Positions 39,977 to 49,633 of a stretch of 64,000 bases of DNA are shown here, one piece after another. The position numbers and the translations under genes are program-made. Below the pieces are notes generated by a model. It was given only the letters and a program-made list of their open reading frames with translations. It was not told the origin of the DNA and did no database searches. Source of the stretch: Pithys albifrons albifrons (lineage: Eukaryota > Chordata > Aves > Passeriformes > Thamnophilidae). Location of the stretch: assembly GCF_047495875.1 (NCBI RefSeq), contig NC_092486.1, forward strand, positions 4,276,195 through 4,340,194, written 5' to 3'. Every line of letters starts with the position of its first letter. Position 1 is the stretch's first letter.

Positions 39977-40195
39977 GAAATGATAACAGTGAAGCCCTGC
40001 CAGAGTCCATCCCCTCTGCCCCTGGGACTCTCCCTCACTTCATGGAGGAGCCAGGTGACTCCTACATCATCAAGAGCAACCCCATCGTGCTGCGCTGCAA
40101 GGCCAAGCCTGCCATGCAGATCTTCTTCAAGTGCAACGGGGAGTGGGTGCACCAGAACGAGCACGTGTCCGAGGAGAGCCTGGACGAGGCCACAG
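39977..40195 (+). CDS. UNC5D: UNC5D exon 2: mature N-terminus and first half of Ig domain 1 (partial CDS)
   Basis: This is an internal coding exon of the netrin receptor UNC5D, a single-pass membrane receptor that mediates axon repulsion and neuronal migration and binds netrins and FLRT proteins. The exon follows a pyrimidine-rich acceptor (ttccttctctctcag) and ends at the donor ACAG|GTGAG. The first two bases complete a Gly codon split with exon 1 (phase 1). The reading frame then gives [16 protein letters not shown], a linker typical of UNC5D, and LPHFMEEP, where the Ig domain begins. The Ig1 cysteines in VLRCKAKP and [11 protein letters not shown] are visible. The last base (g) starts a Gly codon finished in exon 3. 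The length is 219 bp with phase 1 at both ends, so skipping it would keep the frame. The stretch [12 protein letters not shown] favours UNC5D over UNC5C. The paralog call comes from remembered family sequence, not from an alignment. Confidence 0.93.
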
Positions 40196-40289
40196 GTGAG
40201 GGTTGGCTGTGCCAGGGCACATCCCTGCAGGCTGAGGGGGTGGCAGGGGACGAACTGGACAACCACCACCAGCTGCTCCAGGTGGAGGT

Positions 40290-40683
40290 GCTGAGGGCAC
40301 TTGGTGTGTTCAGCCGGAGAAGAGGAGGGTGAGGGGAGACCTCACTGCAGGTACAACTTCCTTGGCAGGGGCAGAGGAAGGGCAGGCACTGAGCTCTGCT
40401 CTGTGGGGACCAGGGACAGCACCCAGGGAATGGCTGGAGCTGTGCCAGGATAGGGTTAAGTTGGATCTCAGGGAAAGGTTCTTCCCCCAGAGGGTGGTGG
40501 GCACTGCCCAGGCTCCCCAGGGCAGTGGGCACAGCCCCGAGGCTGCCAGAGCTCCAGGAGGGTTTGGAAGATCCTCTGTGGCACAAGGTGTGACTCTTGG
40601 GGAAGGTCCTGTGCAGGGGTGAGGGTTGGACTCACTGATCCCTGTGGGTTCCTCCCAGTTTGGCATATTCTGGGATTCTGTGA
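40290..40683 (+). mobile_element. 5'-truncated CR1 LINE next to exon 2
   Basis: This is the longest CR1 copy in the window, about 390 bp, in the same orientation as the gene. Diagnostic pieces in order are 'tgttcagccggagaagagg', 'ggggagacctcactgcagg', 'ctcagggaaaggttcttccc', 'gagggtggtgggcactgccc', 'ggttggactcactgatccc' and the tail 'atattctgggattctgtg'. It starts about 95 bp after the exon 2 donor. An open frame on its minus strand is not a gene. Confidence 0.93.
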
Positions 40684-41633
40684 GAGCCAGAGCCTGATCC
40701 AGCACCAACCACAGCCCAGGGGCTTTGGGAAAGGGAGGAGCAGCTCTGGAGGGAACAGAGAGGTTCTGTATTTCAGTGCTGTAATTTGTAGTAGCAACTA
40801 GAAATGGGGAAACATCAGTTTTTGTGGAATTCCTGTTGAGCTGAAGCCTGAAAACCACCAGTGTGGGTTGGGTTTTGCCCTCAGGCCGATGGAGTGGTTG
40901 GGGTTTGGTTGGGAATGATGCTGAGCAGGGAAATGCTCTCAGTACAAGTGTGTGTGGAAGAGAAGAGAGTGAGAAGGGGACGGTTGCAAACGATCAGGAG
41001 ATTTGATCACCCAGCACTCCCCTCTATCTTTTCTCATTTAGCAGCATCTTGATAACTATTGCAAACCAATTTAATGCTGCGCTGCCTGTAACTCCACAAT
41101 TGTGTTTTGTTATTGCTTTTCTCCTCTTCTGAAATTCCAGGATTGCTAGGCAACTCCCAGCCTTGGAAAAAGCAGTGTGTGTGTGTAACATCTTCTCTGG
41201 CAATACAAGAAATCCCTTTTTTAGAGGCAAAAATGCCACTTTAAAAGAAGTTGCATCTCCTAAAGTGGTGTTTGGCATTCTTTCTAAGTGACACATTCTG
41301 AAGCAGTTTCATACTAAAGGTTTTTGTAAATGCTAATCTGGAAGAATTTTAATTTTTACAGTTACCTTTTCAGAAATAATTTAATAGGCATAACCTTTAC
41401 TTCTACAGGCACTGCTGAATCAATAGAGAAGAAATGTCGTCCCTAAAAGCTTTCCTTCCATATGGTTAATGAAAATCTGTCTTGTGAATGCTGCAATTAT
41501 GTTTTCTAGGTTTCAGATTAATAACAGAATGAAACAAGATGAAGTAACTTTGGATGGGTTTTGTAGATGATGCCAGTAAAGTTGAGCATTGAGACATGGA
41601 GGCACAGGCTGAGCAAATGGGCCCTGGAATACC

Positions 41634-41717
41634 CATGGAATGGGTTGGGTTGGGAGGAACCTCAAAGCCCTTCTCATTCCAACCCCTGCCATCAGCAGGG
41701 ACACCTTCCACTAGACC
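41634..41717 (-). mobile_element. CR1 LINE 3'-end fragment (minus strand)
   Basis: Read on the minus strand, this gives the CR1 signature 'ctagtggaaggtgtccctgc' followed by 'ggcaggggttggaatgag' and 'gaggttcctcccaaccc'. It is short and truncated. Confidence 0.85.
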
Positions 41718-43490
41718 TTATAAATGTTGCAGGTTTGGATTTAACCCAGGGATGGAGGGAACATGAAGGTTTGATCTCTAAAAACAAATGTGGTGCAGAC
41801 AGTGCAGTGTCTGTGAGTTCCCAAAACTGCCAGAATGGTCCTTGGGACACAAAAATGGGTAAAGACAACATGCAGTGTAATGCTGAAAGACAGACATGGC
41901 TCTTCCCTCACCATGAGGGATCCATATCCATGAATTGGTTTGGAACTCAGCCTTCAGCAAACAGCAGACTATGGGGCTCTTTGGAATTCATGAGCATCCT
42001 GGCAGTGCTCTCATTTCTGGAGTCAAATCTGGGGCATAAACATGTCTGTTCCCAAGCACACACAGTGCTCTGTGTGCTGGGTGAGCTCCATCTGGAAAAA
42101 CTGCATTGGGATTTCTGCCAAAAATGATGCCTTTGGTGCCAGGGGGATTCTGGTCCCTCCCTGAAGGGAGATTGTGCTGCAGCAAAAGGATCTGTCCCTC
42201 TCCATCCTTCCACTGTTTGTACAGGATTAAAATTCTGAGGGGATTGTATGGAAGTGGTGAAAAATAGCAACAAGAAACCCAAACAAGGGGAAATTTAATG
42301 CTGAGTGAAAGAAATGTGTCTTGGCATCTCTGTAAATTCCTGCCAGGGAGCTCTGAGCCAGGAGCTGTTGGCAGTGGGACCTGCAGGCACCATGTCCTGA
42401 TGGATGTCCCTGAGCACTGCACAAAGGACAGGGGGACACAGAATGGCTGATGAACAGAATCCAATTGTCCATGAGTTTGGTTTTATAGGACAGGAATAAA
42501 GATCTCAGGGTAGCAAAGGAGTCATTGTGAACCTGAAGAGGAAGAACAACAGGAGAGGAAGGAATTTTGCAGCTCAGGGCTGTGCCATGTGCTGCCTGCC
42601 TGGGAATGTCATGGGAATGCCTGGAAGGGTCTGCTCTGGGTGTCTGTGTGGTGGATTTGCTGCTCTGTATCAGCATTCCCTGTTTCTGTGGCAGAACAGG
42701 GACTTGGCTGTCTCCATGCTCTGCCTCACCCAGTGAGAGCTTGAGCTTGGAGACACTGCTGTGATAAAAACATTATAATTACAGTTAGATTCATTTCCTT
42801 CTGCTTCCTTTTCCTTGCCTGAGCACTGCCCATGCCCTCCTGACTGCCTTCCCAAACCCTCCAGTCTGGGTTTCAGCAGAGGATCAGACCTGCTCCAAGT
42901 AACTCGAGTTTCCTTGTCTGATAACTGGAAGGATTACAGCAATAACTGCTGTCAGTGTTTTTCTCATTTAAACAAATAAAGCTGACAAATGCTGAAGTTC
43001 TCTGCAGCTCTGTTGTGTTTAGTACATGGAGAGCAATTATTCATCTGCTGCCAGCATTAGTCTATCTGCAGCTAAACCATCCAACAGAGCAGAAAGCTCA
43101 TTAGCATATCAGTGCCACAGCCATAATTTTATATTCTGTACGGCTGTACTGTAAAACAAAAGATGATGGTTATAATTTGCACAATAATTTAAAGGGTTGG
43201 ACTTGCAGTGCTTATTAGAGTTATTCAAGTCACAGGTAAAATGTTGCTCTTGTTTATGATGTGCCTGTTTTTATTTGCATGGATTTTTCATCCGGTGTCA
43301 TCTCCTATGAGCAATTTCTCTGGTGTTTCTCAAGATGCAGAGGGGAGGTGAATGTATTTGTTAGTGAAATACAGGGATGATAAATGAAGAATATTCCTCT
43401 CTTCCCAAAAGGTTTGCTTTCTCTGGTTGTTTCTGAAACAAATGAAAATGCTGTGCTTTCTCCATAAACAAACCATAACTTTCCCCAAAG

Positions 43491-43542
43491 ACTTGATGTT
43501 CTCCAGAGGCCTCATCCAACCCCAACAATTCTGAGATTCTGC
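43491..43542 (+). mobile_element. CR1 3'-tail remnant
   Basis: The sequence 'cttgatgttctccagaggcc' followed by 'tcatccaaccccaacaattc' and 'tgagattctg' matches the CR1 terminal consensus pattern. Confidence 0.72.
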
Positions 43543-44144
43543 TGGTTTGGATGCATTTATTTTGTCTATGGGTGACTTGGGAGACCTTTAAAAGGACCTG
43601 AAATCCTACCTGGCCCATTCTCAAAATGCTGAACCTCCAGCTTCCCCATGTGCTGTTTGTTTGCCACATGAAATATAGGCTGATTTATAGATTAATTAAA
43701 TACTGTGGCATGAAAGGAAGAGATGGGCTGAAGAACATTCTGCCTTAATAAATCTGGAGCTGTGAATGGCTGAATCCACTGATGCCTGCTCAGAGATTTT
43801 TAGTGCCCATGAGCCAAGAAACAGCTTCTGCTTCTCAAAAATTCATCATCATGTGATGACTTTTTTGGTTTGGTGTCATCATTAGTGTGGATGAAGCAGA
43901 AACCTGCACTCAGACCCTGGTTTGCAGCTTCCCCAGATGCCCAGAGTGGCTCAGGCATGGAGGGGTCAGAACCATCAGGGTACCAGCCCTGGGTGGGGGC
44001 AGTGGTGGGGCAGCAGGGCTGAAGCTCCCACAGGGAGTGTTCCCTCCCCAGGAAGGTGCTCCTTAGAGGTCCAGCAGGGAGTCAGCTGGTGGTGGGATGG
44101 GAGGAGGGCTGGGGATGTTTGGGGTCAGCAAGAGGCTGAGCTGT

Positions 44145-44205
44145 TTGTCACAAAAGCATCAAGATTGGAGAAGAGGTTTAAGATCATCAAGTCCAACAGT
44201 TTCCA
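44145..44205 (-). mobile_element. CR1 3'-tail remnant (minus strand)
   Basis: The sequence 'agattggagaagaggtttaa' followed by 'gatcatcaagtccaacag' is the reverse complement of the usual CR1 3' end. It decays into unique sequence downstream. Confidence 0.68.
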
Positions 44206-46002
44206 GGCAGCGCAGACACACAGGCTGGAGGGCCAGAGGTGCCTGTCAGCCCTGGAGTGCTGGGTGATGATTCCTGAGGGAGTCAGGCCACCTGAGGAAG
44301 GTCAGTTTGCCAAGGATTTCATCACTTCACACCCTGGTTGAATCCTTTAAGGAGATGGGCTGTAACCTGCTTGGACAGGACTGTGAATCAGTGTGGATTT
44401 GGGGGCTCTGGAGCTCTGAGGCTTCACAGCTTTGACTGAGGTCCCTCAGGGGCTGCTCAAGGCTTGATTTGCCAAAGGTGAGGAGCAAGAAGTGGATGTT
44501 TATCCATGTCATGCAGTCTGGGGGGATGGTGGGATGCCAAACCCTCAGCCAGGGAAGACCTGCTATGTCGGTCCTCAGAGCTCAGATGATCTCCAGGGGA
44601 ACTCACTGCAACTTATCTAAACTCAAACCTTTACAGATCACTCTATAAAATGCTTTGATGTTAAAATCCAAGGATTTATCCCTGGCAGGGCAGCTGGGCT
44701 GGTTAAATGGTTCAGTTCTCATGGCAGTGTCAGCAGTGAGGGGTCTCTGGCAGAACTGCCCATTCCAAGGGCTGGGTTTGTTTCCTGAGGGTTTGTTGTC
44801 ACCAGACAGAAAAGAAAGGGAGTGTTTGTAAACAGCTCTGTTACAAAAACAGAAAGGTATCCACATGGGAAAAAGAAATGTACATAGAACCAACCAGAAA
44901 ACCTCTGTTTGTTTATTACAGAGGGAATGAATATTTGAGTGACTAAAGTGATTCTTGAGACAACTGGGGAAGCTGTCCCAGGTTTGTCCCTGTCTTTGGG
45001 TATTGGTGTGAAGCCAAACAGGCTAAATAGAAAGAAATGAAAATCCCCTTTGCCTGTTGCTGGAAAATGGCAAATATTTTGTATTTTTGTATATGTTGTG
45101 TAGTATTTAAGCTTGTCTGACCATCCCTGCCCCTCTTTGGAGCATCCCCAGAGAACCCCAACCCTCCTGTTTGCCACAGGAGAACATTGACCTCCCAGTG
45201 CCTTTGAGAAGTGAATGCCCAGCTGTTAATGACGCCTGAGATTAAGTGGAAGCCAATTTTTATGGAGTTCAGGCTTAGAATTCTTGCTGCTTTATAAACT
45301 TCCCTGGCATGAAATACTTTTAAGATTGAGTTTTCCTTCATTTCTAGTGAAGGGGAAATAAGTGTCTTGGGACTGCACAGGAGGAGAAAGAAGGAAGTAC
45401 AAGGCATCAATGTTTTCTATTTTCATTTAATGTCTTTCTGACTCAAATGATTCCTAATGCCTTCGAGCCCAGATTTGGATTATATTTCCCCTCCCAAGGT
45501 TGTCCCTCAGAGGTGGTGGCAGGTCTGGTGTGTAGGACAAGGTGTCAGATGTACGAGGCTTCCTGAGGGCTTGAACTTCCCATTGAGCTTTGTCTGAAGC
45601 AAATTCCCCTGGTCTGAAGTGCCACAGCTCTGAACTTCACCCGTACTTGAGAAAGGCTTCCAAGGGCACAGAGATGTCAGAACAAAAGACAGTTTTATTC
45701 TGTATTATAAAGCTCCACACAAACATTCTGGGTGAAGAAGGCACCAGAGGTGAGACTTCTCAGGGAGGGGTTTTGTGCTTGCAAAGGCCACAGTGGGTGG
45801 GTAATTTGTGTACCTTGATGCATTATGACCTGCTCATCTTATAGAATTTAATTAGTGGTAATATATTATTGTCCAAGTAATTAAAGCCTGGCCTTGATTA
45901 AAAGTGGAACTGTTCATTAAGAGAAAAGGTTTGGGTAACTTTGCCCCCACTCCCTTGGACTGTTCCCTGTCCCTGCTAACCCTGTGTGTCTCTCTCCCAC
46001 AG

Positions 46003-46146
46003 GGCTGAAGGTCCGGGAGGTTTTCATCAACGTCACGAGGCAGCAGGTGGAGGATTTCCATGGCCCAGAGGATTATTGGTGCCAGTGTGTGGCCTGGAGC
46101 CACCTGGGCACCTCCAAGAGCAGGAAGGCGTCCGTGCGCATCGCGT
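46003..46146 (+). CDS. UNC5D: UNC5D exon 3: second half of Ig domain 1 (partial CDS)
   Basis: This coding exon continues directly from exon 2. Its leading 'gg' completes the split Gly codon, and the frame reads [18 protein letters not shown], then [20 protein letters not shown] and SRKASVRIA. It holds the C-terminal strands of Ig domain 1, including the DYWCQC motif that pairs with the cysteines of exon 2, and an N-glycosylation sequon NVT. The acceptor is a good pyrimidine tract (gtctctctcccacag) and the donor is GCGT|GTGAGT. The length is 144 bp with phase 1 at both ends, so it is a symmetric exon. The final 't' is the first base of a Tyr codon completed in exon 4. A G-rich minisatellite begins about 17-25 bp after the donor. 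The residues agree closely with vertebrate UNC5D as I remember it. Confidence 0.95.
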
Positions 46147-49100
46147 GTGAGTGACTGCTCAGGGTGGGCCAGGCTCCCTTGGGGTGGGGAAGGCTCCCTT
46201 GGGGGTGGGGAAGGCTCCCTTGGGGGTGGGGAAGGCTCCCTTGGGGGTGGGGAAGGCTCCCTTGGGGTGGGGAAGGCTCCCTTGGGGTGGGGAAGGCTCT
46301 CTTTGGGGTGGGAAAGGCTCCCTTGGGGTGGGCAAGGTTCCCTTGGGGGTGGGGAAGGCTCCCTTGGGGTGGGGAAGGCTCCCTTGGAGGTGGGGAAGGC
46401 TCCCTTTGGGGTGGGCAAGGCTCCCTTTGGGGTGGGGAAGGCTCCCTTGGGGTGGGGAAGGCTCCCTTGGAGGTGGGGAAGGCTCCCTTTGGGGTGGGCA
46501 AGGCTCCCTTGGGGTGGGCAAGGCTCCCTTGGAGGTGGGGAAGGCTCCCTTTGGGGTGGGGAAGGCTCCCTTTGGGGTGGGGAAGGCTCCCTTGGAGGTG
46601 GGCAAGGCTCCCTTTGGGGTGTGCAAGGCTCCCTTGGGGGTGGGCAAGGTTCCCTTGGGGGTGGACAAGGCTCCCTTTGGGGTGGACAAGGCTCCCTTTG
46701 GGGTGGACAAGGCTTCTTTTGAGGGTTAAACACCACTGGAAGCTCCTGAGGGGCTGCTGTCCATGAGCCCTCCCTGTGGGACACAGTGGGAATAGCCCAG
46801 GAAGCCAGAGGGGACACATTTTCCTTCCTTTCTGTAAGGAAATGGATAAACACACCCCAGGCTGTCCCAGAAACTCTGGTGGTTCTCCCCAGACTGAGCT
46901 TACAGTGGTCAGAAACAGATACTGTTCGGTGCTGCTCATGCAGACATTTATAGAACCATTGCTGGAGATAATGAAATAACTCCTAAGTAAGGGGTGGGGA
47001 TGTGCCACTTCTTTAACTCCCTGGATGATGTTCAGTGCTCAGACCCAGCTTCTCCCTGTTCTCCATGTCTGTGAGTGTGGGCTTATAACTCCAATCAGCT
47101 CATCAGATGGAAAGGTGCAAGAAAGGACAATGCAATAAATGCCCCCATAGCCAGAGGGACAGCAAAGAGACAGAGCCCAAATGCAATTGGGACTCTGAGA
47201 CTGTGGAGCTACTCAAAGCCTCATCCAATTTTGACCTTGCAATTAGATCTGTGAGGTTTTTCTAACAGAATCAGAGCCTGAAGCCCCTCTTTGCAGCAGC
47301 ACTGCCAGCAGAGAATTGGGGGAATTGCTGCCCCCAAACTGCTGTGAACCTTTTTCCTTTAAATCACCAGCTCAGGTCTTCTCTTTCCAGTCCTAGGAAA
47401 TGAGGCAAGAGCCAGCAAAGAGCTGGGAGGAGATGAGGGCAGCAGGAAGGGCTGGGGAGGCACAAGGGAGAAACTGAAGGGTGACTTTCCAGGGGGTGTT
47501 GTAGCAATTCTTGCTAAATCTAAAATGGTGTCTTTTGAGGGGATAAATATTTAACAGGATCAAATAAACATCTGTGGGAAGCAAAAAGGACAATGTAACA
47601 ACTCCTTCATTTTACAAATGGCAGATTTTTTTTGTTGGCTGATTCAGTTTGAATGTCTAAATACATATAAATTCAATTTTTTATTTCACTGCATTAACTG
47701 TCATAACACTGAGCTAATAATTCCCCAGCACTGCTGAGCTGCAAAGGGCCTTTATCTGAATTGAATTTTTATTGACTTTTCTCCGCTCTGTGATTTCCCA
47801 ACCCCACAAAATGGCAATTTGAGTCCAGCTCAGAGTGAGCAGGAGCAGGTGGAGCCGTGTTGGGACTTTCAAACCCCTCAACTGTGGTGCCAGTTCCTCC
47901 CTACACACATGCCCAGCTGCCACCCCAGACCCATTAACCTCCCTCTGCTCCCAGAGGCTCTTCAGCCTGGCCCTGGAATGTTCTGGGGGTGGCTGAGAGC
48001 TGTGGCTGAGAGCTGTGCTCCTCTGCTGCCCGTTTTTGTGCCACTTGTGCTTGGAGCTGTGTGTTTTTATGGCAAGAGCAGCAATTGCTGAGTGCAGAGA
48101 TGAGGGGGCTGGGCAGAGCTCCAGGCAGAGCTGCAGCAGGTGCCTGGAACCACCTCGAGTGCCCAGGGCTGTGTGTGCTCCTGTCCATGGGGAACAACCT
48201 CCCTGTGGCACCTGGGACGTGGATTTATGACTGAGGGAACACCCTGTGGAGGACGAGGGATGAGACTGGGCAGGGCTCAGGACCTTTGGGGTGTGCAGGG
48301 AGGAACTGACATTCTTTTTCCCCTCCCTTTTTTAATTTTGCACTTAAATCCCAAAGATTGTGAGTTATGAGTCAGGTCCAAAGCGTTGCAGCACTTGGTG
48401 TTTCTCTGAAAGAGCAGGTAAGTGTTTCTGTGTGATAGTGGGGAATGCAGAGAAAATGAGAAGATGGATCTTGCTCCATTTTTCATCCTAATAAAGGCAT
48501 TTGTAGGCACAGCTGCAGCCTGACTGTTAATGAATGACTTTTTAAAGAGAGGACTGGAGAAGATACTGGTTGTCTGTGGGGAAAAAAATCACCATTAACA
48601 AAGAATCATGAAAAGGAGAATCCATGCACTGTGTGCATCTTTCTCCAGTGAGCAGCTTGCTAAGATAAGTCTTAATGTATTTTGTATAATATATGGAAGT
48701 GGGACTGACTGGGAGCTGCTGCTGAGCAGGGCTGGATTGCAGCAGGTGAAAGCCAGGGAGGAAATTACATCAGTAAATCCACCCTGTGGAGTCTGAGGCA
48801 CTGTGAGTGTGTCTGGTGGAACATCCCCACTCTCACAGCACATGCAGGAAGGAGCATTCCTGATGTTTTGTTTTCCTTGCACAGTAAGCAAAGCATCCCA
48901 CATTCCCAGGAATATCTGGGTCAGGGGGATGATGTTAGATCCAGGTTTCCTTTGGGTCTGCTCTGGTTTGCCCAGACACTTTTACACTTCTGTGAGACTC
49001 TGAGACATTTCTTACCCTCAGTTTTCAGCCAGGCTGTGGTGTCTGGAATGAAGAATCTTGTAATCACCATGGAATTGCTCTCAGCCCTTCCCTCCAGGCT

Positions 49101-49529
49101 GCAGTGAGTGCATCCAAACAACACATCTCACTGGGAACACCTTCCCAAACTCTCCTCAGAGTGGGGTGTGCCAGGAACATGGTCCAGCCAGGCTTGAGTT
49201 CACCCTGTTGGTTCTCACAGCACACTCAGAATCCCACATTGCTGTCCTTGCATTGAATTCTCCTGGTTTGGAAGGGCAGCAGCTGGAGGGACTGAATGCA
49301 CAGCTGGAACCATAGGCTGGGGGTTCTGGCATGGGCAGGTGGTTTGGGGAAGGTGGAGAGATGGGAACCCAGCTGGAGCTGATGAGATCCAGGGGCTCTC
49401 TGCTCTCACCTGGGTGAGAATCAGCAGCCCTTGGATATCCTTTAGGGTGTGGCAGTGGGGTGAGTGCCAACAGGGCAGGAATTTGGAGGTGTGATGGATT
49501 CTAATGAGTTGTTGCATTAAATCCTGCAG
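46147..49529 (+). other. UNC5D: UNC5D intron 3
   Basis: The intron runs from GTGAGT to CTGCAG, is 3383 bp long and is phase 1. A G-rich 20/21-bp minisatellite occupies 46163-46720, immediately downstream of the donor. The remaining 2.8 kb is unremarkable mixed sequence in which I see no gene or recognisable repeat. Confidence 0.92.
46163..46720. repeat. G-rich 20/21-bp minisatellite at the start of intron 3, about 27 copies
   Basis: The array is built of units such as 'aaggctcccttggggtgggg', with variants containing ggggg, ttgggg, ggagg, gggca or ggaca. I count about 27 copies. The G-runs lie on the transcript strand, so the nascent RNA carries dozens of G-triplets directly after the exon 3 donor (46146/46147). 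The array yields long open frames of about 180-330 codons on both strands that repeat GEGSLGG- or PKGAFPT-like peptides. These are not genes. Confidence 0.96.
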
Positions 49530-49633
49530 ATCTACGGAAGAACTTTGAGCAAGACCCTCAGGGGAAGGAGGTTCCCATCGAGGGGATGATCGTCCTGCAC
49601 TGCCGACCCCCTGAGGGCGTCCCTGCAGCCGAG
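49530..49633 (+). CDS. UNC5D: UNC5D exon 4: start of Ig domain 2 (partial CDS)
   Basis: This coding exon follows exon 3. The leading 'at' completes the Tyr codon and the frame reads [18 protein letters not shown] then [16 protein letters not shown]. It carries the first strands of the second (I-set) immunoglobulin domain and its first cysteine (LHCRPP). The acceptor is atcctgcag, preceded by a weak, purine-interrupted tract, with a plausible branch site (tctaatg) about 30 bp upstream. The donor is CGAG|GTGAGG. The length is 104 bp, from phase 1 to phase 0, so skipping it would shift the frame. The next exon should begin with a Val-Glu-Trp-Leu-Lys-like sequence and was not found in the remaining 14.4 kb. 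Confidence 0.94.

Larger units (their letters stand above)
40196..46002 (+). other. UNC5D: UNC5D intron 2
   Basis: The intron is bounded by GTGAGG at its 5' end and CCCACAG at its 3' end, is 5807 bp long and is phase 1. Its first 500 bp are dominated by a 5'-truncated CR1 LINE starting about 95 bp after the donor. It also has smaller CR1 fragments near 41.6, 43.5 and 44.2 kb, and a low-repeat A/T-rich block at about 43.0-43.3 kb that could be a conserved element. No other gene is seen. Confidence 0.92.

Noticed and set aside
40062..40858. Minus-strand frames of 174-182 codons across exon 2 and its downstream region
   Set aside because: They are antisense shadows of the exon and of the CR1 LINE.
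45852..47008. Open frames of about 180-330 codons on both strands just after UNC5D exon 3
   Set aside because: They are translations of the 20/21-bp G-rich array. The plus-strand versions begin at or just before the array and overlap the true exon out of frame.
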